Shown one piece after another: positions 54,642 through 63,350 of a stretch of 64,000 nucleotides of DNA. Position 1 is the stretch's first letter. Every line of letters begins with the position of its first letter. The position numbers and the translations under genes are program-made. The stretch lies in NCBI RefSeq assembly GCF_013394385.1, contig NZ_AP022834.1, positions 2,899,612-2,963,611 on the forward strand, read 5' to 3'. The stretch comes from Kocuria sp. TGY1127_2 (GTDB lineage: Bacteria > Actinomycetota > Actinomycetes > Actinomycetales > Micrococcaceae). The notes beneath the pieces were generated by a model. It did no database searches. It was not told the DNA's origin and saw only the letters and a list, made by a program, of their open reading frames with translations.

Positions 54642-55661
54642 GTGACCGACAGCGTCTTTTCACAGGGGGCGGCTCCCCTGATCAATCTCAAAGGTCAGGA
54701 AGCCGAGACGTCACAACCTCAAGGTCATGGCTCCGAGAAGGTCCATGATGTGGTGATTATCGGTTCCGGGCCTGCCGGATATACGGCGGCCGTCTACGCT
54801 GCGCGTGCCAACCTGGATCCGGTCGTCTTCGCAAGCTCTGTCGCGGCCGGAGGTGACCTCATGACCACCACAGATGTGGAGAACTACCCTGGGTTCATCG
54901 AGGGTATTCAAGGGCCCGAGCTCATGGCTAACATGCAACAGCAGGCGGAACGGTTCGGCGCAGACATCCAGTATGAAGACGTCGACTCCGTCGAGCTGGA
55001 TGGAGAAGTCAAGAAGATCACTCTCCAGGACGGCACTGTCCACCGGGCGAAAGCCATCATCATTTCGACCGGTTCTGAATACCGCAAATTGGGCCTCGAC
55101 GACGAAGCCCGTCTTTCGGGCCACGGTGTCAGCTGGTGCGCAACGTGTGATGGGTTCTTCTTCAAAGAAAAACCGATTGCGGTCGTCGGCGGTGGAGACT
55201 CCGCGTTGGAAGAGGCTCTGTTCCTCACCAACTTCGCCTCGAGCGTGACCGTGATTCACCGGCGGGACACTCTCCGTGCTTCCGACATCATGCAGGAACG
55301 TGCGCTCAACAACCCCAAAATCACATTTATTTGGGACTCTGCAGTGGTCGGAATCGAAGGGGAGCACAAGACCGAGGCACTCCAGGTCGAGAACCTGAAG
55401 TCTGGTCTCACACAACGTCTTGAGGTAGACGGCTTGTTCGTCGCCATCGGCTCCGACCCGCGAACGGATTTGGTGAAGGGCCAACTGGAATTGACTTCCG
55501 AGGGCACCATCGCTGTGGAGGGCCGTTCTTCCAAAACCAACGTTCCAGGTGTCTTTGCCGCCGGCGACGTCATCGACCCGACGTACCGGCAGGCCATTAC
55601 TGCCGCCGGATCAGGGTGCGTTGCCGCCATCGACGCCCAGCACTACCTGGAGTCCCTGTAA
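54642..55661 (+). CDS. trxB: Thioredoxin reductase
   Basis: A 339-residue FAD enzyme that reduces thioredoxin with NADPH. FAD motif GSGPAGYTAA (41-50), redox pair CATC (166-169), NADPH motif GGGDSALEEA and a C-terminal AAGDVIDPTYRQ. An N-terminal extension of about 35 residues precedes the normal start. The GTG at 54642 has AAGGAAA nearby and trxA follows 55 bp later, forming the thioredoxin operon. Confidence 0.97.
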   Translation: MTDSVFSQGAAPLINLKGQEAETSQPQGHGSEKVHDVVIIGSGPAGYTAAVYAARANLDPVVFASSVAAGGDLMTTTDVENYPGFIEGIQGPELMANMQQQAERFGADIQYEDVDSVELDGEVKKITLQDGTVHRAKAIIISTGSEYRKLGLDDEARLSGHGVSWCATCDGFFFKEKPIAVVGGGDSALEEALFLTNFASSVTVIHRRDTLRASDIMQERALNNPKITFIWDSAVVGIEGEHKTEALQVENLKSGLTQRLEVDGLFVAIGSDPRTDLVKGQLELTSEGTIAVEGRSSKTNVPGVFAAGDVIDPTYRQAITAAGSGCVAAIDAQHYLESL

Positions 55662-55716
55662 CTACATATTCTCTCGGTTGTCCGAGTAGTTTCCACCCAC
55701 CTCGAAAGGATCAGAT

Positions 55717-56043
55717 ATGAGCAACGCCAAGGCCGTTACTGACGCTACATTCGAAGAGGACGTCCTCAAGAACGACCGCCCTGTCATCGTCGATTTCTGG
55801 GCCGAATGGTGCGGGCCCTGCCGTCAGGTAGGCCCCGTACTGGACCAAATTGCCGAGGAGTATGCCGAAAAAGTCGATGTCGTGAAGTTGAACGTCGATG
55901 AGAACGGCGAAACCGCGGCCAAATACGGAATTACTTCCATCCCGGCCATCTACGTCTTCAAAGATGGAGAGCTGGCCAAGACCTCAGTCGGAGCCAAACC
56001 TAAGGGAGTACTGGAGAAGGAATTCGCCGATTTCCTCTCCTAG
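55717..56043 (+). CDS. trxA: Thioredoxin
   Basis: A 108-residue thioredoxin with the active site WCGPC (Cys32 and Cys35) and the cis-Pro in SIPAIYVF. It reduces protein disulfides in the cytoplasm. A GAAAGGA site precedes the ATG. Its terminator hairpin contains a parS sequence, marking the border with the partition locus. Confidence 0.98.
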   Translation: MSNAKAVTDATFEEDVLKNDRPVIVDFWAEWCGPCRQVGPVLDQIAEEYAEKVDVVKLNVDENGETAAKYGITSIPAIYVFKDGELAKTSVGAKPKGVLEKEFADFLS

Positions 56044-56060
56044 GATCTACCTACGTAAAT

Positions 56061-56092
56061 GCCCGCTTCGTTTCACGTGAAACGAAGCGGGC
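56061..56092 (+). terminator. trxA terminator built on a parS core
   Basis: A perfect 32-bp palindrome, 56061-56092, whose centre is GTTTCACGTGAAAC, followed by GCATTTTTTG. It is 18 bp after the trxA stop and 56 bp beyond the parB stop, and may also end parB transcription. Confidence 0.85.
56069..56084. other. parS site inside the trxA terminator
   Basis: CGTTTCACGTGAAACG: the 14-base core GTTTCACGTGAAAC is exact against the bacterial parS consensus TGTTTCACGTGAAACA. Confidence 0.85.
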
Positions 56093-56147
56093 ATTTTTTG
56101 TGATTACGCCGTCAGATAAGCAATGAGTCGTGGACGTCCGAGTTCGT

Positions 56148-57770
56148 TCAGTCCCTCTCGATCTCCGGATCAAGCACTGAGATAATACGATTGAGGTCGT
56201 CAACCGAAGCGAATTCGATGGTCATCTTGCCCTTCCGAGCACCAAGGTTGATCTTCACACTCGTATCCAGCTTGTCCGAAAATGCGTCAGCAATGTAATC
56301 AAGTCGTTCATGGTGGCGGCTGGGCGTAGCGGCTTTTCGAGGCTTTTGGGTACCCTTCTCTGCCCCACCCGACTGAATAATCTCCTCCACCGATCGAACT
56401 GAGAGGCCTTCTGCCACGATGCGTTGGGCCAACCTTTCCATGGCTGCTGGGTCGCTGAGGGACAATAGTGCCCGCGCATGTCCGGCGGACAGGATGCCGG
56501 CAGCCACTCGTCTTTGAACCAGTGCAGGTAGCCTCAAAAGACGAATGGTGTTGGAGATCTGGGGACGGGATCGACCAATGCGTGCAGCCAATTCATCCTG
56601 GGTGGTGCCGAATTCATTCAGCAGCTGCTGGTAAGCTGCCGCCTCTTCCAAGGGGTTCAACTGGCTGCGATGTAGGTTTTCCAGCAGGGCGTCGCGGAGT
56701 AGATCTACGTCCTGGGTCTCGCGCACGATGGCCGGAATTTTTTCAAGACCCGCTCGCTGTGTAGCTCGCCAACGCCGCTCCCCCATCACCAATTCGTATT
56801 TTTCATCGCCCGCTTCGTTGCTTGGTCGGATGACGATTGGTTGTAGCAAGCCAATTTCGCGAATCGAGTGGACGAGCTCTTCCATCTCGTCCTCATCAAA
56901 CTCCTGTCTGGGCTGTTTCCTATTTGGATGAATGTCCTTGACTGGAATTTCGCCAAAATAGGCTCCCGGCACCGGAATCAGGCTTGAGTCCGCTTCATTG
57001 GCCTCACGGCTGGGCTGGGCATGGTCTTCGGCAAGACCCGACGCAGTCTGCGGCTTCCTTGTTTCACGTGAAACCTTATCCTCAGATTGTGTCCACGGGG
57101 CGTCACCATCGTTGTCCTGTGTCCTCGGACCTTCGTTAGTCGCCTCGCTACTGCTGGAATTACTCTCCGAGGGTTGAAAAAAGAAATCGACCGGCCGCCG
57201 GCCTCCTGAGCTCTTCCTCAGGGCCGCACCCATGTCGGCCCGAGGTCCACCAGACTTGCGATTCGGTGCACCGTTGCCGCCTTCCTTTTCCCCGTTCGCT
57301 TTCGCATCAGAGGAGGGATTTTTTCCCTTTCCGGAAGAGGGTGCCCCAGATTCCCCCGAGGCGGCGGACCGGCGCCCCTCAGACGTTGTCTTTTTAGCTG
57401 GCGCCTTCTTTGCCGTCCCGTTTGCTTCGTTTTGAGACGTCTTTGTAGGTTCATCTTTGGCGGATTTCGGCGAGCCAGTTCCCGTCCTCTTCGTTTGGTT
57501 CACGCCATTCGAAGCCCCGTCTTTATTCTTTGGCTCACTCCGGGCAGGTCGGCTTGATGTCTTCTTCGTGTCCTCCCCTTTCAAGGGCGCGTCTTCAGAA
57601 ACGCTGGCCTCCCGGCTTGCGCCAGGGGCGGATGTTTCACGTGAAACAGATTTAGCAACAGAAGATTCTCCCGGCTGTTCGATATCCACCGCATCGCTCG
57701 AATTTTCTGTAGATGTCGTTGGGATCAAAGACCCCAGTCCACGACCTAGTCCACGACGTCGCTCAGCCAC
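56148..57770 (-). CDS. parB: Chromosome partitioning protein ParB with a long linker
   Basis: A 540-residue CTP-binding clamp that loads at parS and segregates origins. The N-terminal ParA-stimulating peptide [14 protein letters not shown] is followed by about 240 residues rich in Lys, Ser, Gly and Ala, then the ParB_N domain from about residue 264 with GERRWRA (330-336), the HTH ([17 protein letters not shown]) and the C-terminal dimer domain. Typical ParB is about 300-380 residues. Two parS sites lie within the linker, encoding VSRET at residues 42-46 and 233-237. The parA gene is 973 bp away rather than adjacent. Confidence 0.95.
   Translation of the reverse strand: MAERRRGLGRGLGSLIPTTSTENSSDAVDIEQPGESSVAKSVSRETSAPGASREASVSEDAPLKGEDTKKTSSRPARSEPKNKDGASNGVNQTKRTGTGSPKSAKDEPTKTSQNEANGTAKKAPAKKTTSEGRRSAASGESGAPSSGKGKNPSSDAKANGEKEGGNGAPNRKSGGPRADMGAALRKSSGGRRPVDFFFQPSESNSSSSEATNEGPRTQDNDGDAPWTQSEDKVSRETRKPQTASGLAEDHAQPSREANEADSSLIPVPGAYFGEIPVKDIHPNRKQPRQEFDEDEMEELVHSIREIGLLQPIVIRPSNEAGDEKYELVMGERRWRATQRAGLEKIPAIVRETQDVDLLRDALLENLHRSQLNPLEEAAAYQQLLNEFGTTQDELAARIGRSRPQISNTIRLLRLPALVQRRVAAGILSAGHARALLSLSDPAAMERLAQRIVAEGLSVRSVEEIIQSGGAEKGTQKPRKAATPSRHHERLDYIADAFSDKLDTSVKINLGARKGKMTIEFASVDDLNRIISVLDPEIERD
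57060..57075. other. parS site within parB (second linker copy)
   Basis: TGTTTCACGTGAAACC, one outer mismatch to the consensus. On the coding strand it encodes VSRET at ParB residues 233-237. Confidence 0.85.
57633..57648. other. parS site within parB (first linker copy)
   Basis: TGTTTCACGTGAAACA, a perfect parS. It encodes VSRET at ParB residues 42-46. Confidence 0.9.
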
Positions 57771-58000
57771 GGTGCTCCTTAATGATGCTGTTGGTAGTCA
57801 CATCATTCTATAGCCCCGTCTCTCGATTCTCGGACTCCAGGACTGATATTGCGCATAATTGTGGAGCACAAAAATAGATGTTGCAGGCTCCTCACTTACC
57901 TCGCGGCCTCAAGGTCATCGGATGCCGGTGCTGTACTGCACCGTGGATACACCTCTCGGTCCTTTCCTCAACCTGCCCTTTTGCGGACTGACCCACTGGA

Positions 58001-58016
58001 TGTTTCACGTGAAACA
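58001..58016. other. parS site
   Basis: TGTTTCACGTGAAACA, perfect match to the bacterial consensus, in the parA-parB gap. Confidence 0.92.
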
Positions 58017-58152
58017 GGCCCTGCTGATTACGAACCTCGGGACCCTACGTCTATCAATGACGCACGGCAGTTTGTTGAACGGGGGCGATCGTATGAACGA
58101 AGGTCCTGTGGGGTAAGACTCGAGCTCTTCGACAAACAGCTACTTTGACTAC

Positions 58153-58168
58153 TGTTTCACGTGAAACT
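58153..58168. other. parS site
   Basis: TGTTTCACGTGAAACT, one outer mismatch, in the parA-parB gap. Confidence 0.88.
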
Positions 58169-58363
58169 CTGTCATAGTTCTCCGTCGGCGGAGGGACCAT
58201 ACATAATTTCCATACTGATCCGAATGTCAATCCGCCTGCCTTCGATGGGAATTTTATCTGTTGCAGAAATGGCGATTTCTGACCTGCGTGCCAGACTGAA
58301 GAAACGGTCAGCCCGTGAGCCTGTCCGCAAGTCCTAGGTTTTGCTCAGCCAGGCTTATTTGAC

Positions 58364-58379
58364 CGTTTCACGTGAAACG
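58364..58379. other. parS site
   Basis: CGTTTCACGTGAAACG, exact 14-base core, in the parA-parB gap. Confidence 0.87.
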
Positions 58380-58575
58380 CTGACTCCGTTAGACGACAAT
58401 CCTCTGCCGCCGTAGTCCGATTACGCACATCCAGGAGGTGGCCCCATTTCCTGCTCACGCCGACTCTGCTGGAACGATGCAGCAAGGACTAGGTACCCTC
58501 AAGGTGACTGAAACAGGTCGTCAGTCCGGGGGAGAGGGACAGCGACTCTGTCCGAATCCATTCGGAGGAATATGT

Positions 58576-58591
58576 AGTTTCACGTGAAACC
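58576..58591. other. parS site
   Basis: AGTTTCACGTGAAACC, exact 14-base core, in the parA-parB gap. Confidence 0.86.
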
Positions 58592-58694
58592 TGTTTATGA
58601 CGACCCGGATGCACACGACTGGAAACGATATCCGGCTGCCATGTAAATACACTAGCTCTGTGGTCTATATGTCAACGGCCCTGAGCAACACAAA

Positions 58695-58728
58695 GAAGGC
58701 CCCGATACCTCCAGGTATCGGGGCCTTC
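58695..58728 (-). terminator. parA terminator
   Basis: GAAGGCCCCGATACCT (58695-58710) and AGGTATCGGGGCCTTC (58713-58728), a perfect 16-bp stem, 15 bp after the parA stop. It indicates that parA and parB are separate transcripts. Confidence 0.85.
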
Positions 58729-58743
58729 ACTGCTGATTATCTT

Positions 58744-59766
58744 CTATTTCTTACCTCGTTGGGCAATCTCCACAGCCGCTTCCAGATAGGATAACGCACC
58801 TGTGGAATGAGGATCGTAGGTGAGAACAGTCTGCTGGTAGCTAGGCGCCTCGGATATTCGGACGGAACGGGGAATGACGGCATCCAATACTTCATTGGGG
58901 AAATGCTGCCGCACCTCGTCAGCCACCTGAGAGGCCAAATTGGTGCGTCCATCATACATTGTGAGGAGAATAGTACTCACACTCAGTGTGGGGTTCAGAT
59001 GCTTTTGAACGAGTTCAATGTTCTTGAGCAACTGGCTTAATCCCTCCAAGGCGTAGTACTCGCACTGGATAGGAATGAGGACCTCCCTGGCCGCGACGAA
59101 TGCATTAATCGTCAACAACCCCAAGGAGGGTGGGCAGTCGATAAATACGTAATCCAGACGGGGGAGCCCTTGCTCCTCTCGATATGTTCCGTATTCACGT
59201 AGCGCGCGGTCAAGCCGCTGTTCTCGAGCCACGAGAGATACCAGTTCAATTTCCGCACCAGCCAAATCAATGTTGGACGGTAGGCAATAGAGGTTCGAGT
59301 AGTCAGGGCATTGTTGAACGACATCGCCCATGGCTGTGCCTTCAATAAGCACGTCATAGGTCGAATCGACTTCAATTCCGTGCTCAATGTTGAGCGCAGT
59401 AGATGCGTTCCCCTGGGGATCGATGTCCACAACGAGGGTTTCGAATCCACGATCGGCCATCGCGGCCGCGAGATTCACTGCCGTGCTGGTCTTCCCGACG
59501 CCGCCCTTCTGGTTACTGATGGTCAGGACGCGAGTCTGGTCAGGGCGGGGGACCGGTTGCTTGGCTAGCTGCTTCCAGCGCTTCTTTTCGTTCATGAGCT
59601 CTCTCGCAACGGGGGATTTGAGGCGGTCCGTGATTTTGATCCGCGACGTCATGGAATCCATCGTTTCATGTGAAACATGGCGACCTTGGTCGGGAACAAC
59701 CGGTTCGGATTGATCTTGCGGATTAGGTGGCATCCCGGAGTCGGGAGCCCTATGTCTTCCTACCAC
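58744..59766 (-). CDS. parA: Chromosome partitioning ATPase ParA (Soj)
   Basis: A 340-residue deviant-Walker ATPase. KGGVGKTS begins at residue 87, the second motif is VDIDPQGNAST, and FIDCPPSLG forms Walker B. It forms gradients on DNA and moves ParB-parS complexes. An N-terminal extension of about 75 residues precedes the core. The GTG at 59766 has AAAGGGA 6 bases upstream; a TTG one codon earlier and internal ATG codons are alternatives. A terminator separates it from the parS/parB region. It lies 122 bp downstream of rsmG, as is usual near oriC. Confidence 0.96.
   Translation of the reverse strand: MVGRHRAPDSGMPPNPQDQSEPVVPDQGRHVSHETMDSMTSRIKITDRLKSPVARELMNEKKRWKQLAKQPVPRPDQTRVLTISNQKGGVGKTSTAVNLAAAMADRGFETLVVDIDPQGNASTALNIEHGIEVDSTYDVLIEGTAMGDVVQQCPDYSNLYCLPSNIDLAGAEIELVSLVAREQRLDRALREYGTYREEQGLPRLDYVFIDCPPSLGLLTINAFVAAREVLIPIQCEYYALEGLSQLLKNIELVQKHLNPTLSVSTILLTMYDGRTNLASQVADEVRQHFPNEVLDAVIPRSVRISEAPSYQQTVLTYDPHSTGALSYLEAAVEIAQRGKK
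59662..59677. other. parS-like site within parA
   Basis: CGTTTCATGTGAAACA, one mismatch in the central core (CAT for CAC). It encodes VSHET in the ParA N-terminal extension and may be a weak or decayed site. Confidence 0.55.
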
Positions 59767-59888
59767 CAATTGTCCCTTTCACAATCCGCTGCATGATTCC
59801 ACATCACACCAGGGTACCCGGAAAGGCTCTCCGAAAGCAGAACTGTCGGTCATTGTGGATACTCAACCAGTCCCTAAATCAATGGGCG

Positions 59889-60530
59889 TTACAGTTCGAC
59901 CTGTACTACGGTGGTTGGCTGCTCCAAGATCGGTTCCCCGACCGTCAGGATCTCCGTCGACCGAGCGCCATATTTGTTGAGCTTCTTCTGCGCCTTTTGG
60001 ATTTCCTCTTCCGCAGACTTGCCTTTCAACGCCAGGAGCTGTCCGGTTCCTCTCAGGAGGGGCACGGTCATGTCCAGAAGGCCCACGAGCGCTGAAACCG
60101 CGCGTGCAGTCACGACATCGACGTCGATCTCTCCGACGAAATGTTCCGCCCGGCCACGCCGCAGATCAACGTTATCCAGGCCCAAGTCCTCGATGACTTC
60201 GTCCAGCCAGATGACGCGCCGCTCGAGAGGTTCGATGAGCACAACTTCCAGGTCTGGCCGTGCGATGGCCAGACAAAGGCCGGGGAGGCCTGCACCAGAG
60301 CCCACGTCTGCAACGCGTGAATTGCGTCCGATAAGGGCTTCGACGACCGCACAATTGAGCACGTGCCTGGACCACAGGCGGGGGATCTCACGGGGGCCGA
60401 TCAGACCTCGCTCGATCCCGCTGGTCGCCAAATGCTCGACATAGCGCTCGGCCAATTCGATGCGTTCCCCGAAAACCGCCTGGGCGGCTTCACGTTCCGA
60501 ACTTGAAAGCTGAATCTCCGAAGAATTCAA
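59889..60530 (-). CDS. rsmG: 16S rRNA (guanine527-N7)-methyltransferase RsmG
   Basis: A 213-residue SAM methyltransferase (GidB). VADVGSGAGLPGLCLAIARPD is the SAM-binding glycine loop, and RHVLNCAVV and TARAVSAL are conserved. Its TTG start overlaps the jag stop as TTGA, with GAGG 7 bases upstream, so translation is coupled. It lies in the standard yidC-jag-rsmG-parA order. Confidence 0.95.
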   Translation of the reverse strand: MNSSEIQLSSSEREAAQAVFGERIELAERYVEHLATSGIERGLIGPREIPRLWSRHVLNCAVVEALIGRNSRVADVGSGAGLPGLCLAIARPDLEVVLIEPLERRVIWLDEVIEDLGLDNVDLRRGRAEHFVGEIDVDVVTARAVSALVGLLDMTVPLLRGTGQLLALKGKSAEEEIQKAQKKLNKYGARSTEILTVGEPILEQPTTVVQVEL

Positions 60531-61180
60531 TTTGCGGCCTCGGTGTCATCCTGAGCCTCGGACTTCATCGACACCACGATATGTCGTTTGGAGCCTTCAC
60601 CTTCCGACTCGGAGTGAAGTCCGTTCTCGGCGACAAGGTCGTGGACGATCTTGCGTTCATACGCGCTCAGGGGCTTGAGGTGGTAGGCATCGCCGGTTTC
60701 CTTGACCGAAGAAATAGCTTGCTTGGCCATTGTTTCCAGCTCGTCTCCGCGGCGGTCGCGGTATCCTGCGATGTCAAGAATCAGTCGTGAACGTTGACCC
60801 GTTGATGCCAGCACCGATAATCGAACGAGCTCCTGCAACGCATCCAGAACCTCGCCCCGGCGACCGACCAACAATTCCAGGTCGTCCTCGTTCTCCTCAG
60901 TGACCACGGACAGGTACGCACGGTTCTGACGGACTTCGATGTCGATGTCCCCGTCCAGATCGGCGATGTCCAGCAGTTCTTCGAGGTAGTCGGCGGCGAT
61001 CTCGCTCTCGTCCTCGGTCGCTTTGGGTTCGGGGGAGCCTGCGGCGGAATCGCTCACAGCCTCTGAGCTTGGCTCGTGGCCATTCTGATCTTGATCTTCC
61101 GTATGCCCGCTGTGATCGTGAAGCTCGTCCTCAGCCGGAACCGCTGCCTTGTCGGAACGTTCCTCATTCTGTTCGACCAT
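60527..61180 (-). CDS. jag: RNA-binding protein Jag/KhpB
   Basis: A 217-residue KH-R3H protein. A highly acidic N-terminal 65 residues precede a KH domain (about 70-145; LELLVGRRGEVLDALQELV) and an R3H domain (about 150-210; LKPLSAYERKIVHDLVAEN). It binds RNA and is linked to cell-wall growth and membrane-protein expression. AGGAGAA precedes the ATG. The yidC gene is 123 bp upstream and rsmG overlaps the stop. Confidence 0.94.
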   Translation of the reverse strand: MVEQNEERSDKAAVPAEDELHDHSGHTEDQDQNGHEPSSEAVSDSAAGSPEPKATEDESEIAADYLEELLDIADLDGDIDIEVRQNRAYLSVVTEENEDDLELLVGRRGEVLDALQELVRLSVLASTGQRSRLILDIAGYRDRRGDELETMAKQAISSVKETGDAYHLKPLSAYERKIVHDLVAENGLHSESEGEGSKRHIVVSMKSEAQDDTEAAN

Positions 61181-61303
61181 GGAATTCTCCTGCTCCGCAC
61201 CGTGGATCCGGCGCAGTCATCGGTTCGGGTGCCCTATGCACCGCACGTGACCTGAATTCAGCGTGCCGGGCCCGGAAGATTTCCCAGGCCCGGCACGGCC
61301 GCG

Positions 61304-62278
61304 CTAATTCTTCTTTTTCTTCTTTTGGCGGTTCTTGCTCACCGGTTGCTGTCGCTGGCCACCCTGGGCACGCTCACGCTGGGCCTCGAGTTCGGCCTCG
61401 TGCTCCTCACGACTCTTGCCTACGGGAGGCAGTCCTTTGGCGGCGCGACGTTCGTTGAGCTCCTTCTCAGCCTGTGAACCGGCAGTCGGGTTATTGCGGA
61501 TAACCCACCACTGCTGGCCCATGGCCCAGAAGTTCGAGACGGTCCAGTACACCAGAACACCGAGGGGGAAGTTGATACCGCCGACGGCAAAGATGACGGG
61601 GAACAGATACATGAGCATCTGCTGTTGCCGGTACATGGGTGATTCTTTGGCCTGCGCACTCATGTTCTTGGCAGTAAGTTGGCGCTGGGTGAAGAACTGG
61701 GTGAGAGACATCGCGACGATCATGATGATCGCGAGAATGACGGTGGACGTGTGGTTGCCATCACCGGGATGCGTCAGGGTCGAGAAGAGGGGTGCCCCGA
61801 GAATGTACGCATCGTTGAATTGATGCACCATCTCAGCCGAGAGCACCAGAATGCCTTCATGGTTGCCCGAGGCCGGGGGCACGCCACGCAGAACCTGTAG
61901 CAAGCCGAAGAAGACAGGCATCTGCACGATGATCGGGAAGCACGAGGACAACGGATTGGCGCCCCTGCTCTTGTACAGGGCCATCTGCTCCTGGGCCATC
62001 GCCTGACGCGAGAGCTGATCCTTCTTGCCCTTGTACTTGGCCTGGATCTTGGCCATTTCGGGCTGCAGTTCCTGCATGCCGCGCATGGACTTGATCTGCT
62101 TCATGAACAGCGGAACGGTCAGCAGACGCATGACGAAAGTCATGAACACAATGGCGAGGACCCATGTCCAACCGGAGGCCGGGTCCATGCCAATGGCAGT
62201 AAACAAACTGTGGAAGACCCACAGGACCGCGGAAACGATCCATTTGAAGGGCCACAGAATGATGTCGATTGGGTTCAT
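61304..62278 (-). CDS. yidC: Membrane protein insertase YidC
   Basis: A 324-residue Oxa1/YidC insertase without the large periplasmic domain, as usual in Gram-positives. Helix 1 begins WPFKWIVSAVLWVFHSLF; the conserved Arg is in VMRLLTVPLFMKQ, and the cytoplasmic loop KYKGKKDQLSRQAMAQEQM follows. The C-terminal tail is basic and ends KKKKKN, which contacts ribosomes. It lies between yidD (14 bp upstream) and jag. Confidence 0.96.
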   Translation of the reverse strand: MNPIDIILWPFKWIVSAVLWVFHSLFTAIGMDPASGWTWVLAIVFMTFVMRLLTVPLFMKQIKSMRGMQELQPEMAKIQAKYKGKKDQLSRQAMAQEQMALYKSRGANPLSSCFPIIVQMPVFFGLLQVLRGVPPASGNHEGILVLSAEMVHQFNDAYILGAPLFSTLTHPGDGNHTSTVILAIIMIVAMSLTQFFTQRQLTAKNMSAQAKESPMYRQQQMLMYLFPVIFAVGGINFPLGVLVYWTVSNFWAMGQQWWVIRNNPTAGSQAEKELNERRAAKGLPPVGKSREEHEAELEAQRERAQGGQRQQPVSKNRQKKKKKN

Positions 62279-62291
62279 CAGGAATTGACTC

Positions 62292-62720
62292 CTAGCCCCG
62301 AGGCTCGTGGGGCATCGTGTTCTCCGCCGCAGGCGGATGGTTCAACAGCAAAATCTTGGGCTCAGTACCCGGCGCGAAGCTCCGCCGCCCGGGAGGCACG
62401 GGGTCCACCCCTCCGGTTGCCCAGGGGTGACACCTCAATAATCGTCTCACGGTTAACGTCATTCCTTTGACGAGTCCGTGAACGGTGATCGCTTCCAGCC
62501 CGTACGCGGAGCAGGTCGGAAAATACCGGCAGACGTCTCCATACAAAGGCGAGATAATCCGTCGATACAAACGAAGGAACGCGATCGCAATATTCTGCGG
62601 AAGTGTCCAGACCGCTTGACCGGCCCCGTTAGGACGCACGTATTCCGCCGGTGCGTTCGACAGACGCTCCTCGGAAGCCACCTGATCGATAGAGACGTCC
62701 CTGCCATGATTGCACGTCAT
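62292..62720 (-). CDS. yidD: Membrane protein insertion efficiency factor YidD
   Basis: A 142-residue YidD. The core IAIAFLRLYRRIISPLYGDVCRYFPTCSAYGLEAI with three conserved Cys and WATGGVDPVPPG are diagnostic. The N-terminal 35 residues are an extension. The ATG overlaps the rnpA stop as ATGA, so the two are coupled, and yidC follows. Confidence 0.95.
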   Translation of the reverse strand: MTCNHGRDVSIDQVASEERLSNAPAEYVRPNGAGQAVWTLPQNIAIAFLRLYRRIISPLYGDVCRYFPTCSAYGLEAITVHGLVKGMTLTVRRLLRCHPWATGGVDPVPPGRRSFAPGTEPKILLLNHPPAAENTMPHEPRG

Positions 62721-63118
62721 TGCGGTGTACCGGCTTGCCTTGGTTCACATGCTTGAACCGAGCCCGATTCCGGCACCTCAAGTTTTCGCTGAATGCTGCT
62801 CCAAGCACTCCGGTAGTCACCTACCAGATCATCCCAGGACGCGTTGGCCGACGCCGGCAGCGCCCTGACGACGATACTCATGCCGCATGGGTTCCATTTG
62901 ATGGTTTCTGCCACCAGCTCACGCAGTCTTCTCTTGACGAGATTCCGCATGACGGCGTTGCCTACGGCCTTCGATACAACGAATCCGCTGATGCTGGGGG
63001 AGGAGTTATGTGTAAGGAGCACATATAGAACTAAGTTCCGGCGTCCGCTACGGACGCCGGAACGTGTAGTCATTGAGAACTGTACAGAAGTCCTCATCCT
63101 GTGCTGTTGTGCCAGCAC
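62717..63118 (-). CDS. rnpA: Ribonuclease P protein component
   Basis: A 133-residue RnpA. LAQQHRMRTSVQF at the start and the RNR-like VVSKAVGNAVMRNLVKRRLREL are typical; it supports tRNA 5' maturation with the RNase P RNA. The GTG start has AAGGAG 7 bases upstream. It lies 94 bp after rpmH, and its stop overlaps yidD. Confidence 0.96.
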   Translation of the reverse strand: MLAQQHRMRTSVQFSMTTRSGVRSGRRNLVLYVLLTHNSSPSISGFVVSKAVGNAVMRNLVKRRLRELVAETIKWNPCGMSIVVRALPASANASWDDLVGDYRSAWSSIQRKLEVPESGSVQACEPRQAGTPQ

Positions 63119-63212
63119 GTCAAGGCTCCTTCAACGCAGACCGGGTTGGCGCTTGGTATTTTGGTCCCCTCGGAGACCTGCACCAGTTGACGCCCCTGAA
63201 CAGGGGAGTCAG

Positions 63213-63350
63213 CTATGCCGAAACGGAAGAGCGACCCTTGGACCGGCGGTTAGCCAAGATGGCGCGACCGGCGCGGGTGCGCATACGAAGACGGAAGCCG
63301 TGCTTCTTGGCACGACGGCGGTTATTCGGCTGAAAAGTCCGCTTGCTCAC
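63213..63350 (-). CDS. rpmH: Ribosomal protein L34
   Basis: A 45-residue L34 starting [19 protein letters not shown] and ending GRSSVSA. It begins at a GTG with GGAG 8 bases upstream. It is the first gene reading away from dnaA in the standard bacterial origin layout. Confidence 0.97.
   Translation of the reverse strand: MSKRTFQPNNRRRAKKHGFRLRMRTRAGRAILANRRSKGRSSVSA

Larger units (their letters stand above)
57771..58743. other. parA-parB intergenic region (parS cluster)
   Basis: 973 bp without a credible gene: the frames present are short and lack ribosome-binding sites. It holds four parS sites (58001, 58153, 58364, 58576) at spacings of 152, 211 and 212 bp and the parA terminator at 58695-58728. 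The parB promoter must lie here. No RNA fold was recognised. Confidence 0.75.

Noticed and set aside
57849..58148. Possible small genes in the parA-parB gap
   Set aside because: No ribosome-binding sites, no family resemblance, and the frames run across parS sites.
63193..63206. CCCCTGAACAGGGG as a terminator after rpmH
   Set aside because: The two-base loop and short stem without a T-run make it a poor terminator candidate.
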